A DNA stretch of 64,000 nucleotides from Romanomermis culicivorax (taxonomy: Eukaryota > Nematoda > Enoplea > Mermithida > Mermithidae), in NCBI GenBank assembly GCA_963922205.1, contig CAWUHX010000026.1, positions 1,736,001 through 1,800,000 of the forward strand. The letters are read 5' to 3'. Shown one piece after another: positions 31,106 to 42,476 of the stretch (positions are counted from its first letter, which is position 1; each line of letters begins with the position of its first letter). The position numbers and the translations under genes are program-made. The notes under the pieces are model-generated. The model did no database searches. It saw only the letters and a list, made by a program, of their open reading frames with translations, and was not told where the DNA came from.

Positions 31106-31177
31106 TTCCTTTTTACGTTCATCATTGATTTTCCTTTTCCACGCACAGTAACACATTTATTACCATAATCAAAAAAA

Positions 31178-31203
31178 TTACCGTAATTCTACAATTACGG
31201 TAA
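31178..31203. repeat. Perfect 11-bp inverted repeat (hairpin)
   Basis: TTACCGTAATT at 31178-31188 is mirrored by AATTACGGTAA at 31193-31203 around a four-base loop. It sits directly upstream of the iteron-like array. Confidence 0.9.
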
Positions 31204-31226
31204 CTCTAGAACATGCATTTTTAACC

Positions 31227-31430
31227 GTGCGACCTATAAATTGACGTATATGTTTACTGTACGACCTATAAATCGACGAAGAAATTAACCGTATATGTTT
31301 ACTGTACGACCTGTAAATCCGACAAAAGCCAATCGTGTATGTTTACTGTACGACCTATAAATCGAAAAAAAGTGACAAATTATAGGTCGTACACAAAAGA
31401 TAGGAGTATCCTTAAGCGTACGACCTATAC
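31227..31430. repeat. Iteron-like array of GTACGACCTATA boxes
   Basis: Six boxes of the form GT(A/G)CGACCT(A/G)TA occur in about 200 bases: near 31227, 31259, 31305, 31348, 31380 (inverted) and 31417. The first four are embedded in a 43-45 bp unit that also contains TATGTTTACTGT. Arrays like this next to a hairpin are typical of replication origins or multi-site protein binding; function is not shown. Confidence 0.85.
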
Positions 31431-31450
31431 GGTCCGGCCTTACTACTCAT

Positions 31451-33799
31451 GTACTGACAATACCAAAGATTGTCTGGAGCTCAAACAAATCAATGATCCA
31501 AAGATATATCATCAAAACCCTGATCACCACATTGTGCCCTACAATTGCCAATATTTCAATGCCAATCATCACATCTATGGCAATGATAGCTTCCAATGAG
31601 TAGAGGAACAGACTCAGCAGCTATCATAATCATGAAAATTCTTATTTTCAAGGTTCAGGCTGACATTTTGTTCAAAACCATAATAACCACAGGGCTGCCA
31701 TCAAAAGTTTCAACACTGCCAAGCCCAAAGTCAATCATAAAGCTTTTGTAGCTCTGTTTAAACAGCATATTCACTATGATATGCTAGCTTCTTCAACTTC
31801 AAAGCTAGCCTTGTGAGCTCCTCTGACTAAGGCAGCTATTAACACAGCTAATGTGTTGGATACTGTCATCTTGGCTCAGCTTATGACAGCCACAACTTTT
31901 TCAAAAACAATCAATGCCAAGATGATAATTGGCCCTAGAATAATGAGCTGGAATGCCAATGCACATTCTGCTGACCCGCCCTGGATCATTTGGTCAGCTC
32001 TATGTCAAGTCAACAATCCTACACCAGCTACTATCCAATTCATCCAAAATTATGCTGCAATACGTATCTTCATGATACAAGTCAAAATTGACCAAAACCA
32101 ATGATTACGATCATAAAACATCATGTTTAATTATGACTGTGCATGCCACCTTATGTTGCCACTTAACAACAACCCATACCAACATATTTTGAAGCGGGCT
32201 TAATTGAAACTCTATAAATTGATCAAAACCAACCTCGATATAGCTGCTGACTCTAGTAAGAGGTATTGCAATCAAAAAACAAAGAAACTGAAAATCAGCA
32301 TCAATGATCTTATGCTACTGGCAAACAACTGCATAAGTAACATAATCCAGACCAATTTTTTCGGGCCATAGATTGTCACCAACATCTCCAACATGGACAA
32401 TAATGTTGTCACAATTGATGCCTTAGTTATGCCTGGCCGACCACAACTTGTCGCTATTTCCCAATTGAAGCCATATATTCCACAATTGAGCAGAGACACT
32501 TTTATTACTGAAGCTGGTAGATCACCATGCCCTCAGCCCCACATCAGAGAGTTTTTAATTTTTTTAAATATTATGTGAATATTCTTTTCATTTCTCCTCA
32601 TTATTTGCATTTCATTTTTCTATCAGAATTTGAATGGTGTCAACTGACCGCCGTGCCTTAACTGATCACAGGGGCATTGGAGGTCTCATCCTACATGATT
32701 TTGATTTCATGTTTCTCATCTCTCTTTTTTATATTGTGGTACACATCAACACTGCCACACAGTATGAACATCTTGAACTATTGAAAGTGGATCAAGTACT
32801 GGTTTATCACCTCTATTGTGTGTGACGATTTAGTTCCTTCCTATCGTTACTATTTTTTGTCACTTTGAATACAAATTTTTTTTTAGGATGACCTCTTGGA
32901 TTTTTCTACCTTTCCATTATTATTTTTCTTTACACTTGTCCCTATTTTACCTCTTTATTATCCCATTATACTATGTCATACAAATCGTCTACTAATCCCA
33001 ACCCACCTCAAGAATGATTTTTACATCAATTATTTTTGCATGTCTTTTCTATCCTCCCTTTTTCTATTATTTATTTACTTGATCTATAACCTGGATTTTC
33101 CACTTGACTCATGCTCTCCACAGCAACACACAGCAAGATCAGTCATCAGCTGCATCAACTCTCACCCATAGCTTAGTCTGTGCTATTTTCGACACCATGG
33201 TTAGCTGCTGCCTTGACTGGTGCTGTGTCTTCTTCTTGTCACCTCGCCCAAGTGGAACATTTGGAAATAGCAAGACCACTCCAGTCTCTGTCAAGTTCAT
33301 GCCTAATGGTGCTGCAATCGGGTGGCTATATAGTTATTTTCTATTTTTTAATCTCTTTTGATTTTTTCTCTTATCCTCAAATCAAAAATCCAGATTTCAT
33401 TCCCTCAGTACATGTGAGGACCATCCTAAAATCTCTTCTATGATATCACACCATGACTCTAACTTTTTGGCTGCACTGTTTTTTTCCTTTCAACTATGGA
33501 TTGTTCCTGCTGCTTTTTGCCGACAACAGTTTGGATTTCAATGGTGAATTCAACTGATGTCAGTTTTCAGGCACAATACTTTGTGACTGGTTGGTCATTA
33601 CATAAGTATCTTAGTCAGTTTCCATCTCAGTCGCTGACAACTACATCCATGTTATTGATTTGATTAGCGATGCATTCCCCTGCTGCAAAGACCCATCTGA
33701 GTGACAGCTGAATGTCATTGGAACCTAACTTTCAGTTCATCACCCATACAAAGTAGGGAATGGGCAACAGGGAGCCAATTTCATTTCACTCCCCTCCTA
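31451..33799. other. Unassigned region, no gene recognised
   Basis: Sequence with many CAA/CCA/ATT-rich words and short frames of 60-90 codons on both strands, none with a recognisable domain or convincing splice context. The style differs from the region to its left. It could be an old, decayed repeat. Confidence 0.5.
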
Positions 33800-34280
33800 A
33801 GGCCCTGTTCACGTGGCGACGTTTCACCCGACACGTGCATGTTGTGACATATATGCTTTTTTCCGAAATGTCGGGACATTAAGGTGTTCAAACGTGTGAC
33901 ATATAAGGTAACATAATGTGCGACATATGATATGACATACACTGTGACATTTTCCACCCCAGTATTATTTTTTGATGTTGAAAAGAAAGTCTGTTGCTAT
34001 TCTTGGTCTTTTCTTACTTTTGGATGACCAGTTTTTTTGCACCTGTCATGATGACATGCACCAACCACACAAATAATATCAAATGTCACACTGTATGTCA
34101 GCTAAAATAGCCAGCTGAGCAAAAAAGAAACTGTATGTCTGGTGTATGTTGCTTATATGTCAGGCTTATGTCGTGTGCGTTCCCACCTTATGATTTTACT
34201 TAACATACGTATGTAGCGTATATGTCATGACATGTATCTCGGGTATGTGTTGCTCAAAATGTTATCGTGTGAACCAGCCT
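33800..34280. mobile_element. MITE-like element with GTTCAC ends
   Basis: The ends are inverted: AGGCCCTGTTCACGTGG on the left and, read in reverse complement, AGGCTGGTTCACACGA on the right. The interior is rich in GACAT/ATGTC words (TGACATAT, GTGACAT, ATGTCA). Ends starting GGCC-TGTTCAC recall Harbinger-type MITEs. The flanking trinucleotides do not match, so no target duplication is claimed. Confidence 0.6.
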
Positions 34281-34426
34281 TAAGATTTACATTTTTATTT
34301 CAAAGACTACTCCAATTCGTGGTTCAAAATTCACTATACTTACATTGTCTTCAAATCACCTCAAATTTTTCATCTGTTTGCTTTATTAACCATACTTATT
34401 TTCTCACTATATTCCTGTACATTTTT

Positions 34427-34565
34427 TTGCCGGAGGCAAATGAAAATTTTTTTTGGCAAACGAAATTGAGGCAGTCATTTGTACATGTACAAACGGCTCT
34501 TGTCCCATGTAGGGAAGAAAATTTTGGGGATAAGGTACATACAGAAAATATGCATTTTGGTGCAT
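34427..34565. repeat. Interspersed repeat segment, copy a
   Basis: About 135 bases beginning TTTTTTTGCCGGAGGCAAAT with TTTGTACATGTACAAACGGC inside. The same segment recurs in the same orientation at 37231-37352 inside the 1.06-kb element. Confidence 0.8.
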
Positions 34566-35110
34566 TTTAGACGTTCATAATCTCAATTTTCCAGTGCTTC
34601 GCGCCAGTTATAACTTTAATAATCATTATTATGTATTACCCAGCTCAGACACTGCTTTTAGAATGTCTACCCCCACCTATCATTTAATGTATAATAGTTT
34701 TCATCATCTCAAACGTATTATCTCATGTTTTAACTGGTAATCTTCAATATTTTATCTTGATATTTATTAAAGATTCACAGTTTTTCATTGGAACATTTCT
34801 TGAGAGAGATCAATACATCAAGTCTGTAAACTTTTTGAAGCAATTATTTCTTTCCTAACGTAAAATCAATTATGAAAGCTTCATGGAAGTACTTGTCGGA
34901 AATTTCTACCCCCACTCATATCTTTTCGGTCAAGTTCATGAGAGTTAACAAATCAATTACTGGTTTAAAAATTTTTCAAATAATGAAATTCTAAAAATTA
35001 CGACTTTTGAACACTAAATTCTTATCTATCTTGAAATAAATGTTCGGAAAATTGATTTTCCAGCATCGCAGAATGTCAATACCCAAAAAAATTTTCTGGC
35101 GCTTCGCGCC
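34566..35110. repeat. Interspersed repeat with GGCGC-AAG/CTT-GCGCC palindromes, copy a
   Basis: Bounded by GCTTCGCGCC near 34598 and GGCGCTTCGCGCC at 35098-35110. Inverted relatives lie at about 57005-57351 (ending GGCGCGAAGCGCC at 57339-57351), and an overlapping one at about 56510-56670. Shared words include AAAATTGATTTTCCAGC and AATAATCATTATTA. Confidence 0.65.
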
Positions 35111-36498
35111 GGAAAAATTTACATCTTTTCTGGGCTTTCACTTGTCATAATGGAGGAATTAACCATCGGTTTATCATCAAATGCAAATTCATTATGCTAT
35201 TGGATAGTTTTCTAGACAAATTGTTCCACAAATGCCTGTAAATTAGACTTGAAACTCGAAAACTTCGATTTTTTTGCTCAATTTTCATGAATTTTTTTGC
35301 AGTTATGAATAAAATTTGAAAATTACGCTGATTTGGTTGTTAGTCTTTGGAGACATAGAGGAACACAGGTTACTTATTTATACCTACCTACAAATTGTAC
35401 AAATGAAATATTGGCTGTCGTTTGTACATGTGCAAATGGGTCATGAACAAAAAAAAATCCTGTCCCTGTATATACCTTTTCATGTGTTTTGTTTGTATTG
35501 TATCAATCGACGCCTCAACCATTGATCATGTTCAACGGACGCCTACCCAATTGCAGTGTGCAAGAACCATGTGCAGCTTGGCTGGCTCTGCCACAATCTA
35601 GACTCTGCTGGCTTTGCCGCCTGTTCAGCAACTGTCGAAATTTCCATACAACATCAGATCAACAATAATTTTGCTGGCTTTGCCATGAATGTTTAAGTCC
35701 CACTGACGTGGCCACTTGTTATTTGTTGCTTGATTTTCCACATTAACTTTTCTCATTCTCTCATCCATATGGCCTCCTATGCTAGTACATTCTGGTATAG
35801 CAGTATGAATGGAGTGACACTTCCAGCCAGAGGTCCCCAAGGTCAGATTTTTCAAGTAGGGGTAAAATTGAACATTTGCGGGAGTAGTGTTGCTAAGTGT
35901 CCACTAAACACATCATTTTGTCTCAGGATTAGGCAGCCAGTGATCGATTTTAAGGACTTTAGGTAGGGGTAATACCCCCTTCATACTCCTCCCCATGGGG
36001 CACTCTGCTTCCAGCTATGTTGTTGTTGAATGGGTGCAATCAGCCTCACTAATTGTAAACTGATTCATGAGAACATTGCACACTTGAAATTATCACTTTC
36101 AATGACTCCGATCTCTCCTTTTTCGTTTGTATACTGGCCGCCCAGTTCTATTATAAAGATAAATAGGAAGAGGCGTTTTCCAGAGTAAGTTTGCAAATAA
36201 AAATCTAGTCCAAGATTGTCTTTTTTTTGTTTTAGAAGTGTTTCCTAGTCTGGCTAACTTTAGTCAGGTGTTTCTTGAGTAGGTAAAATTTCTGCTCTTG
36301 ACTTCTCGCCCTTGCCTGGGGAGTCATTCTAATTTTTGAGACAGGCACGGTGAAGCACTTGCATTAAGGTCGATTCCTGGAGACTTCTCCTGCAAACAAT
36401 TCCTCTTACCCATTTTACCTTCCCTCTCTGACACCAGGGATCAAGTAGGAACACTTGGGTTTGAGACACATCCAATGTTCCAAATATAACACATACTA

Positions 36499-37561
36499 GT
36501 TTATTAGAAAATGCCCCGATGGGGCAGAAAAAAGGAGAATATACTTGCTTCGATAGTTGCCATGCTAGAAAAAGAAGTGGACTAGACTTTTGAGAACTTG
36601 GGTCAAAGTTGGAAAAAATTCACTTTCTTCATATTGGATTTTCATTCTGTCTCAAAAAAATTTTCTATGTCTGTAAAGAAGTATATTCTGCAGCATCGTG
36701 CATTTTGTCCTTCCCCTGGCATTAACTACTGCAAAATTTTCCTATATGAAAATATGCAATGTTTATTATTTCAAATTTTTATAATTTGAAATAGTAAACA
36801 TTGCATATAATTTTTTTCCCATCATAATTGCAGTCTTCAATAATACGAATGTTAATTTTTATGATTTCAAATGTAAAGAAATGGTAAACCAATAGCTTTC
36901 TAATCCCGACCAATTCAAAACTCCTGCCTCTCACACTAGCTGAAAAATTGTGAGGGGAGGCATATTATAGTCATTTTCAGAACTATAAAGAAACCTGAGG
37001 CTGGTTGCACTAACCCAACATGAGGATAATTTCAACATCGGGACTAAATTGCTGATCCAGAGTTGAGCTAATCGCAATGTCCAAATTATTCTCTTCCAGT
37101 GCACAAACAATACTCACTTCAGGATTAACTAATACTGAGATTTGATTTCGCGTTTGGGAATTGCAGACATTTGAATATTTATTCGCTTTAGAGATAAGAA
37201 AATTATTCGAAAAAGTTAGTGCAACCCAGGGTTTTTTTGCCGGAGGCAAATGAAAATTTTTTGGGGCAAACGAAATTGGAGTAGTCATTTGTACATGTAC
37301 AAACGGCTCTTTCCCATTTAGGGAGGAGATAAGGTAGAGAAAATATGCATTTTGGTAATCATCATTAGGCAGAATATACTTCTTCACAGACATAAAAAAT
37401 TTTTTTGAGACAGAATGAAAATCCAATATAAAGGAAGTACATTTTTTCCAACTTTGACCCAAGTTCTCAAAAATCTAGTCCACTTCTTTTTCTAGCATGA
37501 CAACTATCGAAGCAAGTATATTCTCCTTTTTTCTGCCCCATCGGGGCATTTTCTAATAAAC
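36499..37561. mobile_element. Inverted-repeat element of 1.06 kb flanked by TA (mariner-type), copy 1
   Basis: Arms of about 190 bp are inverted: GTTTATTAGAAAATGCCCCG on the left and its complement on the right, with TA on both outer sides. Just inside each end is TGCCCCGATGGGGCA, a palindrome. It has no transposase frame. A 1.2-kb relative is at 40482-41684. Confidence 0.75.
37003..37227. mobile_element. Small MITE nested in the 1.06-kb element
   Basis: 225 bases with perfect 12-bp ends GGTTGCACTAAC and GTTAGTGCAACC. No coding capacity. Confidence 0.6.
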
Positions 37562-37754
37562 TAGTTCACCTCTTTTTAGTGGGCCTCAACCATGCACGAA
37601 AACTTTCATAGAAGTACATTGAAGTTTTAAATTTCGTCATCTACTTCAAAAAAACAATAAAAAAAACTTCAAGCAACGAATTCTCACCTCCGGCAAAAGT
37701 AAAGGATGTGTAAACCGCATAGTACTTTAAGAACGTTGTAAAAATGCTGAAAGG

Positions 37755-38600
37755 TGACCATATCTATTGAATTCCTAATGGTTTAGAATCCTTCAACCCA
37801 AAAAATCGTAGAAATACCTTTGTTTACACAAATGACTTTTTTTCGTGTAAACTGACTCCGTCCATTGAATTCCCCATGGTCAGAAACATCTTCCCTAAAA
37901 AATCGCAGAAATATATTTCTTTACATTCAATATGAATTAGTGTGTAAATTGATCACTTTCATTAAATTTCCAGTAGTCAAAAACCCCTCCCACAAAAAAC
38001 TCACGAAAACAGGCTTGGTTAAATCCGGAATAATTTTTTTGTGTTAAGTGACACATCCATTGAATTCCCCGCAGTCAAAAACCCCTTCCATAAAAATCAC
38101 GAAAATATGCTTGTTTACACCTGCGATAGTTTTTCTTGTAAGATGATCGCATTCGTCAAATTCTCCGTGATCGAAAACCCCGCCTACCGGGAAATCACGA
38201 AAATACGTTTGTTTACAACCGGGATAAGTTTTTGTGTAAAGTGATCGCATTCATCAATTTCCCCGTGGTCGAAAACCCCTTCCAGCAAAAAATCACGAAA
38301 ATACGTTTGTTTACACACGGGATAATTTTTGGTGTAAAGTGATCACATTCATTGAATTCCTCGTGGTCGAAAATCCCATCCACAAGAAAATTACGGCAAT
38401 ACGCTTGTTTACACCGTGGATAATTTATTTGTGTAAAGTGAGGACGTCTATTGAATTCCCGGCAGTCAAAAACTCCCTCCACCGAAAAAACACGGAAATA
38501 CGCTTGTTTACACCCGGGATAATTTTTCGTGTAAAGTGACCGCGTCCATCAAATTCCCAATGGTCCAAAACCCTTGCAGCCCAAAAATCTCAATAAGGCT
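37755..38600. repeat. Minisatellite, about 8.6 units of 95-99 bp
   Basis: Unit starts are at about 37755, 37853, 37950, 38049, 38144, 38242, 38340, 38439 and 38538 (partial). A unit reads TGATCGCATTCAT, TTCCCCGTGGTC, AAAACCCC, AAATCACGAAAATACG, TTGTTTACAC, GGGATAATTTTT, GTGTAAAG. The last two parts make a possible stem (GTTTACAC/GTGTAAA). Units differ by about 10-25 percent; the middle units are closest to one another. Confidence 0.95.
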
Positions 38601-39774
38601 ATAGGTTTATTTGAAACTGCTTAAAAATTAGTAATGCATTATGCTGCAAAAAATTATTTTTTTGAGCCCATAAGTATTATATAACAAAATTGGTGAATTT
38701 GGCGTTTTCCGGGACTTTGGACAACCATATGATTGAATTGAGGCCATATTTCAAAAAACAAAAAATTCGCATTTGAGATTACACCCCCAAAATGCTTAGG
38801 CCGAAGTATGGAGGTTGGATATGGCACACCGATTGCTGGGCATGGTGGAACTGGGGGCCTTAAAAAGTGTGTTTTTTACCTGTTTTTGGGGCCCCACCGA
38901 GCACCACTTGCAGATAGAGGCGAAATGACGAAAGGCACCCCATAGTTTGCCCCTATGCCCGATATTATGCAAAAAAACCCGAAGGTTCTAGCTCTTACCG
39001 TTTTGGCTCTAGGGGGGCAGGAAATTTGGGGGGCCAAGTATATTATAGGTTGACGCTGTCGCGCCACCTATGATTTGGTTAATTTTACTACGAGGCAGCT
39101 CGAACAATTAAGTCAAGTCATTGATCTCAGAAAATCGATCGGGAAATAAAATTTGTCTGTGTTGAAACCTCAGCTCGTTTTTTTTTGTTTCGTCCTAATG
39201 AATGTCATAGTAAACTCTGTTACAGTTCAGGCAATACTGTCAAGGCTTCTGGAAAGCTGATCACCAAAATTTTCAGATCGTCCCATTCTCTACTTTGCGT
39301 TAAATTCCAACCACATGATGGCTGGCTGCTTCGCCTGTTTGCTCGTCGTCGTTTGCAGTATCAAGTTTAGCCCTCCAGATCCACTGTTTTTTTACTACCC
39401 TCATTTGTACCAGTTGTAGGTCAAAAATTGACGTTTTCAACGTCCAAGAACAGAATCGAATACATTCATGAATGTAATTTACTTTGTCTCGATAACTGTT
39501 AAAAACCCATCATTCTCTTGTTTAATTGATTGTTAAATTATTCTTCCATCGTATTTGAGAGAGCAAATTACGCCACGGACTGCTATTCTGCTGATCCTCC
39601 TACTAGACTAGAAAACAAAATTTTCTTGTTTAATCCATTGCACAGTCTGACTTGGAAAGCACAAGATCCTAAAATTTGTAACACAGTGCGAAGCACCAGA
39701 AAGACTTGACATTTATCTCAAATCTTCGTTTATTATATTCGAGGCCATTTCATACATGGGGTAAAAAAAAACAG
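38601..39774. other. Region without recognised genes
   Basis: Mixed AT-rich sequence with a GC-richer patch around 38870-39060. Acceptor-like CAG sites occur near 39230 and 39290 and could precede upstream exons of the plus-strand gene starting at 39775, but no convincing coding stretch is seen. Confidence 0.4.
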
Positions 39775-41997
39775 TGGTCACGGACCAACTTTGGACACAC
39801 TTGGTCCATTCGACGACCAGTGGTGAGGCTTCCTCGGGCCAAATCGACTCTCCTCCGGCTCATCATCCTTCGTCATCACCCAAAACGGCCTACAATTATG
39901 ATCCGCCCGATCTGAAGGAAGATGGTAAGACTACCGAAATTTTGAACTCAGGGAAAAGGTTACACACACAACGACTGATCCGGATAATAGATTCAAAGTT
40001 ATAAAATCGATATTATACTCCATTCATTTTGAAATGCTGGATGCAGCGAGGCCTCAGTCAAACTTTTATTCAAAATCACGGAGGGCTCATTGACTATTCA
40101 ATAACTTTTTTTTTATGATACAGACACTTGAGAATCGCTTTTTTTGATCATTTCAAGATTATCGAACTTCATTCCCTGATCTCTAACAAGACCGCATTTA
40201 CCAAAACGTTGACTGCGTCGATCATTTCAAGACTAAGGTCTGTTTTTTATAAAATGCCTCCAGATATAAAAGTAACACAAATCAGTACTGTCGTCGAAAT
40301 CGTTTACATAAAGTTCTTACCGTAAAATTTTTCACTCGAAAAATCGCTGAAGGTTAGATCAGTAAGCTCACAAATTTCCAGCTCTACATGATATTTTGTT
40401 CATCAAAAAATCGCAAAAATCTGGAAGCTACTTGCTTTCCACTTTCATTATTTGGAAGCATTTCAAGAAAAACAGACTATAGTTTATTGGAAAATGCCCC
40501 GATGGGGCAGAAAAAGGAGAATATATGTACTTGCTTGGATAGTTGCCAAACTAGAAGAAGGGTTGGAATAGATCTTTGAGTATTTTGGTGAGACTTAAAA
40601 AATTCGATTTTGATGAAATATTGAATTTTCATTCTTTCTCATTAAAAAATTTTCCATATCTGGAAGATGCCCCAACGAGGCAGAGAAAGGACAATATACT
40701 TGCTTTGCCAAGCTAGGAAAAGGGGTGGACTGGGTTTTTTGGGAACTTGAACGAGAGTTTAAAAAATTAATTTCTGTGATATTGGAGATTTTCATTCTTC
40801 CTCATTAAAAACTTTTCCATGTCTGTGAAAAAGTATATTCTGCAGCATCATGAACTTTGTCTTTCCCCTAGCACTGTGTCAACTACAGCAAAATTTCTCT
40901 GAATGAAAATTATATGCAATCATGCTGATGTCTGACTTCATTCAAATGTATAGAAATGGCAAACTAATAGCACTGTAGCTCCTGACTGATTCGGAAGTGT
41001 ACTCTAGCTGAAAAATATTGAGGGATCGGCATATCACAGTCATTTTGTTTTTTACAATTTATGGTTGTGATTAAAAAGGCGTCTTTTGGCACGTTAAAAA
41101 ACCTGAGGTTGGTTGCACAAACCCAATCATCTTCGCAATTTGCTTTGGAAGTGGTTCACACAATTGATTTAGTTCTAAGAAAACTTTGTGCTATAGCTTT
41201 CTCTCCAAAAAACCGAGTTGGTTAACTTCCCACAATTGATTCCTGTCTTATAGACTCTAGATTTAGTAAAAAAGTTCAATGCAGTTCGGGCACACACGTG
41301 GGAGGCGAGATACGGGGGTATCGCCATAGCTTTGAAATTGGAAAATCTTTGATGTTAATAAAGAATTTGGTCAACTTTACTGGATTTTTGTCTCAAAAAA
41401 AGTCGAAGCCCGGGATCCAACCCTTACCCTCCTCAAAATTTTGAAGCTGTTCATGTATGGTTGGAAGGTGTGTTTATTCACTCAGCTTCAGAACACACTT
41501 TTTCACAGACATGGAAAATTTTTTTACGACGAAGAATAAAAAATCCCAATATCACAGAACTGGAATTTGTTGAACCCTCGCGCCAGTTCCAAAAAACCCA
41601 GTCCATTCCCTTTTCTAGCTTGGCAGCTGTCCATGCAAGTATATTCTCCTTTTCTCTGCCCCGTCGGTGCGTCTTCCAAAAAACTATAGTTGTAATATCA
41701 CCAGCGACATTACCAACGTGGCTAGGAAAATTATGAAATTAACGACTGTCTTTGCATCTTTGGGTTGGATTATACTTTTTCGCATTCCAGATGTTGTGTT
41801 CATCATTTTATTTTCCAGAAAACAACCAACGATCCGGTGGCTTTTTGGCCCTAAACTCCAACGGCAAAGACGACGTAGAAGCCATCGAATTTTATTTAGA
41901 AATGCGCCTTTTTCAGAGTGGAATCAATCAAATCAGGAAAGAAAAAATCGTGCGCAATAACAAAACGTCCGGAAAAGCCAATTCCAGTCATTTATGA
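39775..41997 (+). CDS. 3' end of an unrecognised host gene, two exons
   Basis: Exon 39775..39924 opens after an AAACAG acceptor and ends GATG-GTAAGA; exon 41819..41997 follows a TTATTTTCCAG acceptor and ends in TGA. The join is in frame. The first exon is rich in S, P and H (SPPAHHPSSSPK) and ends DPPDLKED; the second contains a DVEAIEFYLEMRLFQSGINQ helix-like stretch. Third positions show coding-like G/C bias relative to the flanks. I do not recognise the family and the 5' exons are not identified. The intron carries the 1.2-kb inverted-repeat element. The gene would converge on ECSIT, 480 bases away. Confidence 0.45.
40482..41684. mobile_element. Inverted-repeat element of 1.20 kb flanked by TA, copy 2
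   Basis: Same family as 36499-37561: GTTTATTGGAAAATGCCCCG at the left and a diverged complement at the right, TA on both outer sides, and matching interior words (GCAGCATCATGAACTTTGTC against GCAGCATCGTGCATTTTGTC). The right palindrome has decayed. It lies in the intron of the plus-strand gene. Confidence 0.7.
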
Positions 41998-42476
41998 TTC
42001 CTCCGTGCAACTGTTACTGTTCTCTTTTCTGAAATATTCTTCAATACTTATATACTGGTTTCGAATTTTTATTCACAGTAAAGTTGACAAACTCTTGTCA
42101 TATCTGAGATCGTCGGGAATATGTCTCTCCATGAAAGAAACAGTTTTTTTCCGTGTGGCAAGGATGCAACTGTGGCACTACGAGGATGACAAATAAATAC
42201 GGATAGCCTTTCTATCGAAAATGAAATGGTACCCGTTTTTCACACTGAAGGAAAAATTGTAATTTTGAAGTTCTTCAACCTGAACATCACTCAATACACG
42301 TGAGATCGTGGTAAACCATGGATTATGTTCTCGTTCTATAAAATATTTATCTTCGGTAAGATTGAATAAAACGCCTGCCAGAGGTCATAATGGTTTCTCC
42401 GTCCATCTGTAACGAATTATGAAAAACGACACTTTTATACTGTTGAACAAAGAAAGCAATGAAAAATATAATTGAA

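Noticed and set aside
31339-33443. Several 60-90 codon frames in the unassigned region
   Set aside because: No domain, no consistent splice borders and no composition difference from surrounding sequence.
33800-34280. 3-bp target duplication for the GTTCAC-ended MITE
   Set aside because: The flanks read CTA or TAA on the left and TAA or TTA on the right depending on the border chosen, and no choice gives a matching pair with equal ends.
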